DNA of 5,205 nucleotides from Planctomycetota bacterium. GTDB taxonomy: Bacteria; Planctomycetota; UBA1135. Position numbers and translations under genes: made by a program. The stretch lies in contig JAKVCF010000144.1 in the NCBI GenBank assembly GCA_022447335.1, positions 1-5,205 of the forward strand, written 5' to 3'. Of the stretch, positions 1 to 5,205 are shown one piece after another; position 1 is the first letter of the stretch; every line of letters begins with the position of its first letter. The notes beneath the pieces are model-generated. The model saw only the letters and a program-made list of their open reading frames with translations. It made no database searches and was not told the DNA's origin.

Positions 1-23
1 ACTAGGACTTCGGAGTCAGCCAT
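1..23 (-). CDS. Start of a leftward gene running off the left edge (product unknown)
   Basis: Only the first seven complete codons are visible, reading MADSEVL and leaving the window at base 1. The start is supported by a purine-rich AAGAGAGG at 38-31 on the minus strand, ending 7 bases before the ATG. This is a better ribosome binding site than any seen for the rightward genes. The frame has no stop in the visible part. The gene would be divergent from the cluster starting at 502 and would share its upstream region. The product cannot be identified from seven residues. The alternative, that the first hundred bases hold the tail of a rightward gene (a frame open from base 2 to a TAG at 98-100), is possible but has no recognisable sequence. 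Confidence 0.5.
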
Positions 24-30
24 GGGTCTA

Positions 31-38
31 CCTCTCTT
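31..38 (-). promoter_or_regulatory. Shine-Dalgarno sequence of the left-edge gene
   Basis: The minus strand reads AAGAGAGG followed by the 7-base spacer TAGACCC and then ATG. The complementarity to the 16S rRNA tail and the spacing are both near ideal. This is the main reason for calling a gene start at 23. Confidence 0.5.
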
Positions 39-107
39 ATGATTGTTTAATGGCAGGAGAGCGTGGGAGGTCCGCTCAAATGACGAGAAATCGAGTCTAG
101 AGCCCGA

Positions 108-119
108 GCAGGGCCCTGC
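108..119. repeat. 12-bp perfect palindrome GCAGGGCCCTGC
   Basis: The sequence GCAGGGCCCTGC is its own reverse complement. It lies in the intergenic region about 85 bases upstream of the left-edge gene and about 380 upstream of the gene at 502, where a regulator operator could sit. A perfect 12-bp palindrome is expected about once by chance in a window this size, so position is the only support. Confidence 0.25.
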
Positions 120-404
120 ACACGCCTGATTTTGAGCCTCCGCGGAAAGAAAGCAAAAAAGGGGGCGCTCTCTGGCCAAATTAGCAGCAGAAAAACTCCT
201 ATAACTAGACGCATTTTCAAGCCAGATTAATATCCATAAGACCTTTTGTTTAAACGATTTGTGTCATTTTGGATAGGTCGATCATGGCGCGAAGGCTATA
301 ACTCAATTCATCGTTGATGTGGGAGAAAGCCACAACCACCTGTCAGCCACTGGAATTTTCCACTTTCAGACTGCCGCGACCCGCTTGGGAGTCAATTTGG
401 CCTG

Positions 405-423
405 TTCCGGGCACCTGCCGGAA
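405..423. other. Possible leader hairpin upstream of the sulfotransferase-like gene
   Basis: TTCCGG (405-410) and CCGGAA (418-423) form a perfect 6-bp inverted repeat around the 7-base loop GCACCTG, about 80 bases before the start codon at 502. No T-run follows, so it is not a classical intrinsic terminator. It could be a structured 5' leader element or an operator. I recognise no riboswitch class here, and the surrounding leader has no peptide rich in Ile, Leu or Val codons that would suggest branched-chain attenuation. Confidence 0.3.
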
Positions 424-501
424 GCTCTCTAAAGCCGCGTGTGACTACCATTCCTCCCTGGGCTACATCCCCCTCCTCCAATCCTTGCCAAAGCGAAAGC
501 C

Positions 502-1227
502 ATGAGCCTCCGCCTCGCCATGTGGTCTGGGCCGCGCAACATCTCCACCGCGATGATGCGCTCCTTTGATACTCGCCCCGACTCCTTTGTCTCGGACGAG
601 CCCTTGTACTCCGCATATCTGCAGATAACCGGCCTGCCACACCCCATGACCGAGGAAATTATTGCGACCCACGATCCTAACTGGGAATCGGTGGTTCAAT
701 ATCTGACCGGTCCGATTCCGAACGGTGCCAACCTCTGGTACCAGAAGCACATGTCGCACCACCTCCTACCCGAAATGGATCGGGATTGGCTCGACCAACT
801 GACCAATGCCTTTCTGATTCGTGAACCGCGCGCCATGCTCGTTTCACTGATTGACAGACTGGGCCCAGTCGGCATTCAGGACACTGGCTTACCGCAGCAA
901 CTTGAACTCTTCTACGACCAGCGGGAGCGCACGGGCAAGATACCGGTGGTTGTGGATTCACAGGATGTACTGCGGAACCCTGAAGGCATCCTGCGTCAAC
1001 TCTGCGAAAATATCGGCATAACCTTCAAGACCACAATGCTGTCGTGGGAGTCTGGGCCGCGTGCAACCGATGGGTGCTGGGGCCCGCACTGGTACCACAG
1101 CACCAATAACTCGACCGGTTTCACCCCCTACCGCGCGAAAGAAGTTGAAGTCCTCGACGAGTTCGAACACATTGCCCAAGAGTGCGAAGCGATCTACAAA
1201 GAACTTCACGCATACCGCATCCGATGA
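502..1227 (+). CDS. Sulfotransferase-like P-loop protein
   Basis: A 241-residue cytoplasmic protein of the sulfotransferase/P-loop superfamily. The N-terminus has a strand followed by WSGPRNISTAMM (residues 8-19), which sits where sulfotransferases have the loop gripping the 5'-phosphosulfate of PAPS. R12 replaces the usual lysine. Other family-like motifs are DEPLY (32-36), KHMSHH (82-87), FLIREPRAMLVSL (104-116, placed like the 3'-phosphate site with an Arg and a Ser), and WGPHWYHSTNNSTGF (193-207). There is no signal peptide or membrane segment. ATG 502 is chosen because the frame upstream to a TGA at 442-444 has no other start codon and the motif begins just after it. The Shine-Dalgarno is weak. 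Its stop overlaps the next start (ATGA), implying translational coupling to the aminotransferase. Substrate and actual sulfotransfer activity are unknown; a different P-loop reaction is possible. The family call is fairly sure, the function is not. Confidence 0.8.
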   Translation: MSLRLAMWSGPRNISTAMMRSFDTRPDSFVSDEPLYSAYLQITGLPHPMTEEIIATHDPNWESVVQYLTGPIPNGANLWYQKHMSHHLLPEMDRDWLDQLTNAFLIREPRAMLVSLIDRLGPVGIQDTGLPQQLELFYDQRERTGKIPVVVDSQDVLRNPEGILRQLCENIGITFKTTMLSWESGPRATDGCWGPHWYHSTNNSTGFTPYRAKEVEVLDEFEHIAQECEAIYKELHAYRIR

Positions 1228-2126
1228 AACAGACCTTCAATCCTAAGAACTCCAATATCTTGGTCAATATTAACGGCGACCTTCTGCCGCGCGACCAAGC
1301 CAAAGTCAGCGTCTTTGATTCCCTGGTACAAGGTGGAGACGGCTGCTGGGAGGGCCTACGCGTATACCAGGGAAAGATCTTCCGCTTAGGCCAGCACCTG
1401 CAGCGCCTTTTCCATTCCGCTAAAGCTCTCGACTTTGCTGACATCCCCAACGAACAGTACATCCGTGAGCAAATTCACCGCACGTTGGAAGCGAATGATA
1501 TGCGCGATGGCGCCCACATTCGCCTGACACTGTCGCGCGGAGAAAAGGTGACCTCGGGCATGGATCCACGCCTAAACAAATCTGGGCACACGCTGATCGT
1601 ACTCGCTGAACACAAAGATCCGGTCTACGACAAAGGTGGACTTAAGCTGATCACTGCATCGATTCGTCGCTTTCCACCAGATTGCATGGACCCCAAGATC
1701 CATCACAACAATTTGATCCAATCAATCATGGCCAAAATCGAGGCCAACTACGCCGGCGCTGATGATGCGATGATGCTGGATACGCGTGGATTCGTTGCCG
1801 AAACCAACGCCACCCATCTATTCATGGTAGAAGGAGGCTTGCTGAAAACTAGCCATTGCACCGCTTGCCCAGAAGGCGTAACGCGCTCGACCGTGCTGCA
1901 GCTTTGTCGCAAACACGAAATCCCATTCAAAGTGACCGATCTCTCGCAGGCCGAGTTCTATCGCGCCGAAGAAGTCTTTTGCACTGGCACTATGGGCGAA
2001 CTGGCAGCGGTTACCAATATCGACGGACGCCTCATCTTCGATGGAAAACAGGGGCCGCTAACCGAGCGCCTGTCCAAGCTCTACGTCGAACTCACGCAGA
2101 AAGAAAGCGAGGCCGTGCTCGCATAA
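1224..2126 (+). CDS. Fold-type IV PLP aminotransferase (branched-chain aminotransferase-like)
   Basis: A 300-residue class IV aminotransferase, about the size of IlvE, D-amino-acid aminotransferase and aminodeoxychorismate lyase. Visible hallmarks are the PLP-phosphate arginine R61 in HLQRLFHSAKAL (58-69), the Schiff-base lysine K158 in MDPKIHHNN (155-163), E193 in FVAETNATHLF (190-200) for the pyridine nitrogen, EGVTRSTVL (217-225), and the phosphate-binding TGTMGEL (254-260). The segment HIRLTLSRG (98-106) differs from what I recall of canonical IlvE proteins and looks more like D-amino-acid aminotransferase or lyase relatives, so substrate should not be assumed to be Leu, Ile or Val. ATG 1224 is chosen over an in-frame ATG at 1182 because it forms an ATGA overlap with the upstream stop and the protein then begins like its relatives. 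No clear Shine-Dalgarno is seen, consistent with coupling. Family confidence is high, substrate confidence low. Confidence 0.9.
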   Translation: MKQTFNPKNSNILVNINGDLLPRDQAKVSVFDSLVQGGDGCWEGLRVYQGKIFRLGQHLQRLFHSAKALDFADIPNEQYIREQIHRTLEANDMRDGAHIRLTLSRGEKVTSGMDPRLNKSGHTLIVLAEHKDPVYDKGGLKLITASIRRFPPDCMDPKIHHNNLIQSIMAKIEANYAGADDAMMLDTRGFVAETNATHLFMVEGGLLKTSHCTACPEGVTRSTVLQLCRKHEIPFKVTDLSQAEFYRAEEVFCTGTMGELAAVTNIDGRLIFDGKQGPLTERLSKLYVELTQKESEAVLA

Positions 2127-2151
2127 CTGCGCAGGCATCGGCCGCGCAATC

Positions 2152-2526
2152 ATGTTGTTGCACTTGGGCCTCCACCGCCCCCTCCTGCTAGCCGCCGGGC
2201 TACTCTTCCTCGCCTTGGGCGCGGTTGGCATTTTTCTGCCCCTGCTACCTACCACACCCTTCCTTCTCTTAGCGACGGCCTGCTTCTCCCGCAGCTCGCG
2301 TCGAATGCATGCGTGGCTGCTACGTAATCGGATCTTCGGCCCCATCCTATGTGACTGGGAAGAGCGGGGCGCCATCGCTCGCCGCGTCAAGTGGCTTTCC
2401 AGCATTCTGATGGTAGGCCTAATGAGCTACCCACTCGGCTTCCTCGCTATTCCACCATTGACAAAGGTAGTCGCCGGCGCCTCGGCACTCGCAGTTTTGG
2501 CTTTCATCTGGAGCCGGCCGAATTAA
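2152..2526 (+). CDS. DUF454 (YbaN family) inner-membrane protein
   Basis: A 124-residue small membrane protein of the DUF454 family, typified by E. coli YbaN, whose function is unknown. It has an N-terminal hydrophobic segment (about residues 10-30) running into the signature LPLLPTTPFLLLATACFSRSS (29-49 region), then an amphipathic, basic stretch with HAWLL (53-57), FGP (62-64) and W69, and two C-terminal hydrophobic segments (about 82-100 and 104-120). Length matches the family. The gene begins 25 bases after the aminotransferase stop on the same strand with no terminator between, so it is probably the last gene of the same transcript. The Shine-Dalgarno is poor. Nothing in the family ties it to amino-acid or sulfur metabolism, so co-location may be incidental. 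Confidence 0.88.
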   Translation: MLLHLGLHRPLLLAAGLLFLALGAVGIFLPLLPTTPFLLLATACFSRSSRRMHAWLLRNRIFGPILCDWEERGAIARRVKWLSSILMVGLMSYPLGFLAIPPLTKVVAGASALAVLAFIWSRPN

Positions 2527-2623
2527 CTGCAGAATCCTGCCTGCCTTTGATTGCGTGAATGCGATGTCAAGCTCGATCGCATGCTTCCGGCGCCACGAAG
2601 CTTCGGGCCCTGGCATTATTTCC
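2527..2623. terminator. Convergent intergenic region with short hairpins; weak bidirectional terminator candidate
   Basis: This 97-base gap separates the ends of two converging transcripts. It contains ATGCGAT (2559-2565) and ATCGCAT (2576-2582), a perfect 7-bp inverted repeat with a 10-base loop. It also holds GCTTC/GAAGC arms (2583-2587, 2597-2601) and the palindromes CGAAGCTTCG (2596-2605) and GGGCCC (2605-2610). No run of T follows any stem in either direction, so an intrinsic terminator is not clear. Rho-dependent termination or antisense read-through are alternatives. Confidence 0.3.
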
Positions 2624-4324
2624 CTAAACCTCGATTTCATGCGCCGGGATCGAGCCCTTGGGCACGCGAATATCCTCGACCATGGCCTGCACGCCAACCG
2701 AAGGCGGTGCAGTGAATCGTGATACCACAGTGGCGACCACAAGGTTGACAACCATGCCTAGAGCCCCGATCCCCTGCGGTGAAATTCCAAACCACCATCG
2801 GTCAGCGGCCGAAATCTCACGGTTGAGAAACTGCCAGTAAATAATGTAACCAGCCGTAAAGCCGATGCCACAAACCATGCCCGCAATCGCTCCACTTCGA
2901 TTCATGCGCTTCGAAAAGATGCCGAGCAAGAGAGCCGGGAAGAAGCTCGATGCAGCCAGCCCGAAAGCAAGGGCAACCGTCTCCGCAACATAGCCCGGCG
3001 GATTGATCCCAAACCAACCAGCAATCACCACCGCAACGCCCGCCGCGATACGCGCCGCGCGCAACTCCCCCTTCTCAGAGATATCCGGCATGACCGCACG
3101 CTTCAAGAGGTCATGACTGATTGCGGTAGACACCACCAGCAAAAGTCCAGCTGCAGTGGAGAGGGCTGCCGCCAGTGCGCCGGCTGCCACTAAACCGATA
3201 ACCCAGTCTGGCAACGCAGCAATCTCTGGGTTGGCTAACACCATAATGTCGCGATTTACCTCAAGCTCATTCGGAATCGAAGACGACAAACCGGTGTATT
3301 GAATGATCCCGTCTCCATTCTGATCCTCCCAGGCCAGCAAGCCAGTGGACTCCCATTTGGTGAACCACTCCGGCATCTCGTTATAAGGCTGGTTGCTGAC
3401 GGTATCGAGTAAGTTCGTCCGGGCGAACACTGCAATTGCTGGCGCTGTCAAATACAGGATGGCAATAAAAACCAGGGCCCAGCCCACCGACTTCCGTGCG
3501 TCGCGCACCTTCGGAACTGTGTAAAAGCGAACGATGACATGCGGCAGGCCGGCCGTCCCCGCCATCAAGGAAGCTGTGATCATGAAAACGTCGATGGTCG
3601 ACTTAGACCCATCTAGGTAGGAATCAAATCCCAAGTCCTTATGCAGTCCTTCAAGCTTCTGCAACAGTGGCACGCCATCAACGCCTGAACCCCCAAAGCC
3701 AAGCATTGGAATAGGGTTGTCGCTCATCAAAATCGATAAGAATATCGCTGGAACAAGATAGGCAAATATCAACACGCAATACTGAGCTACCTGCGTGTAA
3801 GTAATTCCCTTCATCCCGCCGAGCACGGCATAAAAAAACACGATGCCCATGCCGATCAATACACCAGTCGTTTGATCGACCTCGAGGAACCGCGAAAGCA
3901 CGATGCCAACGCCCGCCATCTGTCCTGCAACATAGGTGAAGCTAACGAAAATTGCGCACAGGACGGCAACGATGCGCGCTGTATTCGACTCGTATCGGTC
4001 GCCCACAAAGTCTGGAATCGTAAACTTGCCAAACTTACGCAGATAAGGGGCGAGCAGCAAAGCCAGCAGCACGTAACCGCCCGTCCATCCCATCAAATAA
4101 ACTGAACCGTCATAGCCAGCGAAGCTGATGATGCCGGCCATCGAAATGAAGCTGGCCGCCGACATCCAATCAGCAGCAGTTGCCATGCCGTTCGCGAGCG
4201 GTGGCACTCCACCCCCAGCAACGTAGAACTCTTTGGTCGATCCGGCACGACTCCAGATTGCAACGCCAATGTAGAGCGCGAAGCTGAGGCCAACCAGAAC
4301 AAAGGTCCAGGATTGCACGTCCAT
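2624..4324 (-). CDS. Sodium:solute symporter large subunit, VC_2705 subfamily (acetate/carboxylate type)
   Basis: A 566-residue member of the sodium:solute symporter family, related to the acetate permease ActP. I place 13 transmembrane helices, roughly at 5-24, 45-68, 74-94, 115-135, 153-173, 180-200, 243-258, 279-300, 373-400, 424-441, 446-468, 478-498 and 516-536. The N-terminus is outside and basic loops such as PKVRDARKS (271-279) and SKRMNRSG (471-478) are inside. ALSTAAG (387-393), with S389 and T390, matches the helix that carries the Na+ (Na2) site in LeuT-fold symporters. The long outer loop 304-372 contains an EF-hand-like DQNGDGII (334-341). ATG 4324 overlaps the small-subunit stop (TGATG) and has GGAGG at 4339-4335 and GAGG at 4332-4329 upstream. 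The pairing with a DUF4212 gene defines the subfamily. Substrate is inferred: acetate or another short carboxylate. Confidence 0.92.
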   Translation of the reverse strand: MDVQSWTFVLVGLSFALYIGVAIWSRAGSTKEFYVAGGGVPPLANGMATAADWMSAASFISMAGIISFAGYDGSVYLMGWTGGYVLLALLLAPYLRKFGKFTIPDFVGDRYESNTARIVAVLCAIFVSFTYVAGQMAGVGIVLSRFLEVDQTTGVLIGMGIVFFYAVLGGMKGITYTQVAQYCVLIFAYLVPAIFLSILMSDNPIPMLGFGGSGVDGVPLLQKLEGLHKDLGFDSYLDGSKSTIDVFMITASLMAGTAGLPHVIVRFYTVPKVRDARKSVGWALVFIAILYLTAPAIAVFARTNLLDTVSNQPYNEMPEWFTKWESTGLLAWEDQNGDGIIQYTGLSSSIPNELEVNRDIMVLANPEIAALPDWVIGLVAAGALAAALSTAAGLLLVVSTAISHDLLKRAVMPDISEKGELRAARIAAGVAVVIAGWFGINPPGYVAETVALAFGLAASSFFPALLLGIFSKRMNRSGAIAGMVCGIGFTAGYIIYWQFLNREISAADRWWFGISPQGIGALGMVVNLVVATVVSRFTAPPSVGVQAMVEDIRVPKGSIPAHEIEV

Positions 4325-4656
4325 CAGTCCTCATCCTCCGCGACTCCAAACTCTCGATCCAACCCATTCATCCGGCGCGCATAAATGAAGACTAAAACCA
4401 CAAAGATGATGATCGAGCCCTGCTGAGCAAACCAGAAACCTACGGGGAAACTACTTCCGGGCATCACCCACTGGTCAAGCCAATCACGCAGCAGAATTCC
4501 GCAACCAAAGCTGGCGACTGACCAGATCAACAACAGGGAAACGAGTAGTCGAATGTTGCGCGACCAATAGGCTGCACGCTGATCCGAACTCAGGCTACCG
4601 GCTGGTGGATGCGCCTGCGAATGGCTGGGTTCGTTGTTAGGGGACGTCTCAGACAT
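4324..4656 (-). CDS. Sodium:solute symporter small subunit (DUF4212)
   Basis: A 110-residue membrane protein of the DUF4212 family, the small partner found next to VC_2705-type symporters. A polar Ser/Pro/His-rich tail (1-27) precedes YWSRNIR (30-36), then helix 1 (about 36-56), a short outer loop with PGSSFPVGFWFAQQGS (66-81), helix 2 (about 78-93) and a charged C-terminus ending EDED. Both ends should face the cytoplasm. The start is taken at ATG 4656. An in-frame GTG at 4686 would add ten residues but has no ribosome binding site, while GGAAGG lies 14 bases before the ATG, a rather long spacing. The one-base overlap with the symporter start implies coupled translation and fixed stoichiometry. 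The gene starts about 70 bases after the aminotransferase stop, possibly in the same transcript. The family call is sure, its role in transport is not established. Confidence 0.88.
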   Translation of the reverse strand: MSETSPNNEPSHSQAHPPAGSLSSDQRAAYWSRNIRLLVSLLLIWSVASFGCGILLRDWLDQWVMPGSSFPVGFWFAQQGSIIIFVVLVFIYARRMNGLDREFGVAEDED

Positions 4657-4695
4657 AAAAACAGGTGGCGCCTTCCAGGAGGGCACCGCGTGCTA

Positions 4696-4717
4696 GTCTG
4701 GGGCGAGCGACCCCGAC
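4696..4717 (-). other. Intergenic hairpin between aminotransferase and symporter genes
   Basis: In the leftward transcript GTCGGGG (4717-4711) can pair with CCCC-A-GAC (4703-4696), giving seven mostly G-C pairs with one bulged A and the loop TCGCTCG. It begins nine bases after the aminotransferase stop. No U-tract follows, so it is more likely an mRNA-stabilising, processing or partial-termination element than a full terminator. It could separate expression of the aminotransferase from the symporter pair. Confidence 0.35.
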
Positions 4718-4726
4718 GCGCAAGCG

Positions 4727-5205
4727 CTAGCTCAAAGAGGCTTCCAAACGATCCAAGCCTGCAGCTAGCGACACCCACTCTGGGCCGAAGCTGAAGCGCA
4801 AATGCGCGCCCCAGCGCCCAGTTTGATCACTGCGACTGCCGTTCGGGTTCAAATCGAAAGCCTGCCCCGGAATGGCAATGACCTGACAGTCGAGCGCACG
4901 ATCGAGGAAGTCGAGCGAAGTGTTCCAGCCCTCTGGCAACTCAGAAACGTCGCCCCACAGGTAGAAGCTGCCGCGTGGCATCGGATCTACCCTCACACCC
5001 ATGCGAGTTAATCGTTCGGCCATATCGACCTGTTTACGCGCGTAGTGCGTGCGCAGCACTTTGGCCTCCTGGTTTGCGACGGCCGGATCGAGCAAGGGCA
5101 CCACCGCCTCTTGCAAGGGCCGCATGGTCCCTCCGCCCAAAAAAGCACTAGAACGCGTCAGCAAGCTCACCACAGACTTCGGGGCAACCATCCAAGCCAA
5201 TCGGA
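4727..5205 (-). CDS. Class I/II (fold-type I) PLP aminotransferase, C-terminal part, cut by the right edge
   Basis: The C-terminal 158 or so residues of an aspartate-aminotransferase-fold enzyme; the N-terminus and catalytic lysine lie beyond the window. The visible part opens with RLAWMVAPKS, which matches the segment just after the Schiff-base lysine where a conserved Arg contacts the PLP phosphate. GGGTMRPLQEAVVPLLD follows, then PRGSFYLWGDVSEL, VIAIPGQAFDL and AHLRFSFGPE, whose Arg should bind the substrate carboxylate. The in-frame TTG at 5200 is an internal leucine codon and not the start, because homology continues upstream of it. The stop is TAG at 4729-4727. It lies upstream of the symporter pair on the same strand. 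Substrate is not determinable. It is unrelated in fold to the class IV aminotransferase at 1224-2126. Confidence 0.88.
   Translation of the reverse strand, partial: RLAWMVAPKSVVSLLTRSSAFLGGGTMRPLQEAVVPLLDPAVANQEAKVLRTHYARKQVDMAERLTRMGVRVDPMPRGSFYLWGDVSELPEGWNTSLDFLDRALDCQVIAIPGQAFDLNPNGSRSDQTGRWGAHLRFSFGPEWVSLAAGLDRLEASLS

Larger units (their letters stand above)
24..501. other. Intergenic region between divergent genes; probable promoter region
   Basis: No convincing gene lies in these 478 bases. Stops are frequent in all frames up to about 310, and bases about 140-270 are visibly richer in A and T than the flanking genes, with the palindrome GTTTAAAC at 248-255. This suits a divergent promoter region for the left-edge gene and the cluster at 502. 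I could not find a -35/-10 pair close to the sigma-70 consensus. A TTGTTT at 246-251 followed after 17 bases by TTGGAT, and a lone TATAAC at 297-302, are weak candidates only. A 12-base palindrome (108-119) and a hairpin (405-423) are listed separately. A short open frame at 317-505 is not believed to be a gene. Confidence 0.6.

Noticed and set aside
2..100. Possible tail of a rightward gene ending at a TAG at 98-100
   Set aside because: The 32-codon frame is open from the edge, but its translation is unrecognisable and it conflicts with the well supported minus-strand start at 23. A short open stretch like this is expected by chance.
150..180. A-run and G-run at about 156-170 as an intrinsic terminator read on the minus strand
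   Set aside because: On the minus strand a C-rich stretch is followed by six T's, but the bases before it form only about a three-pair stem, and the position upstream of the left-edge gene makes a terminator there unlikely.
314..505. A 63-codon rightward open frame overlapping the start of the sulfotransferase-like gene
   Set aside because: Its composition is not protein-like in any family I know, it has no ribosome binding site, and it overlaps the better supported start at 502. It is not rich in branched-chain amino-acid codons, so it is not a convincing attenuation leader peptide either.
1182..1223. In-frame ATG at 1182 as an earlier start of the class IV aminotransferase
   Set aside because: It would add 14 residues read inside the upstream gene with no similarity to the family. 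The ATG at 1224 gives the typical N-terminus and a standard ATGA overlap.
2455..2470. TTGACA-like -35 element near 2458
   Set aside because: It lies inside the DUF454 coding region and no suitable -10 follows upstream of another rightward gene.
2624..4324. Open frames overlapping the symporter on either strand
   Set aside because: They are short, match no family, and lie entirely within a gene with clear homology and helix pattern, so they are shadows of it.
4657..4686. GTG at 4686 as the start of the small symporter subunit
   Set aside because: No ribosome binding site precedes it and the ten extra residues do not resemble the family. ATG 4656 is the simpler start.

Overview
This 5.2-kb window looks like ordinary chromosome from a Gram-negative bacterium, most likely a gammaproteobacterium, perhaps marine. 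That guess rests on moderately high GC in the coding DNA, tight gene packing, a YbaN/DUF454 inner-membrane protein, and a two-subunit VC_2705-type sodium:solute symporter that I recall mainly from proteobacteria. I cannot name a species. I see no mobile element, CRISPR array, rRNA or tRNA.

Layout, left to right. At the left edge the first codons of a leftward gene are visible (start at 23), with a good Shine-Dalgarno sequence. Next comes about 480 bases of non-coding, partly A/T-rich DNA that should hold the divergent promoters. A rightward cluster follows: a sulfotransferase-like P-loop protein (502-1227), a fold-type IV PLP aminotransferase (1224-2126) overlapping it by 4 bases as ATGA, and a small DUF454 membrane protein (2152-2526) 25 bases further on. 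A 97-base convergent gap with short inverted repeats separates it from a leftward cluster. Read in its own direction, that cluster is the C-terminal part of a fold-type I aminotransferase (running off the right edge, stop at 4727), the small symporter subunit (DUF4212, start at 4656), and the large 13-helix symporter subunit (4324-2624). The two symporter genes overlap by one base (TGATG).

Functionally, the leftward pair should form one Na+-coupled carrier for a small carboxylate such as acetate; the substrate is inferred from the family only. The forward pair is the least understood part. A sulfotransferase-fold protein is translationally coupled to a branched-chain-aminotransferase-like enzyme, an arrangement that, as I recall, also exists as a single fused protein in plants. 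No joint reaction is known to me. The most useful leads are this pair, the atypical nucleotide-binding loop of the sulfotransferase-like protein, an EF-hand-like loop predicted to be periplasmic in the symporter, and a few intergenic hairpins. I do not see clear evidence of a wholly new system.
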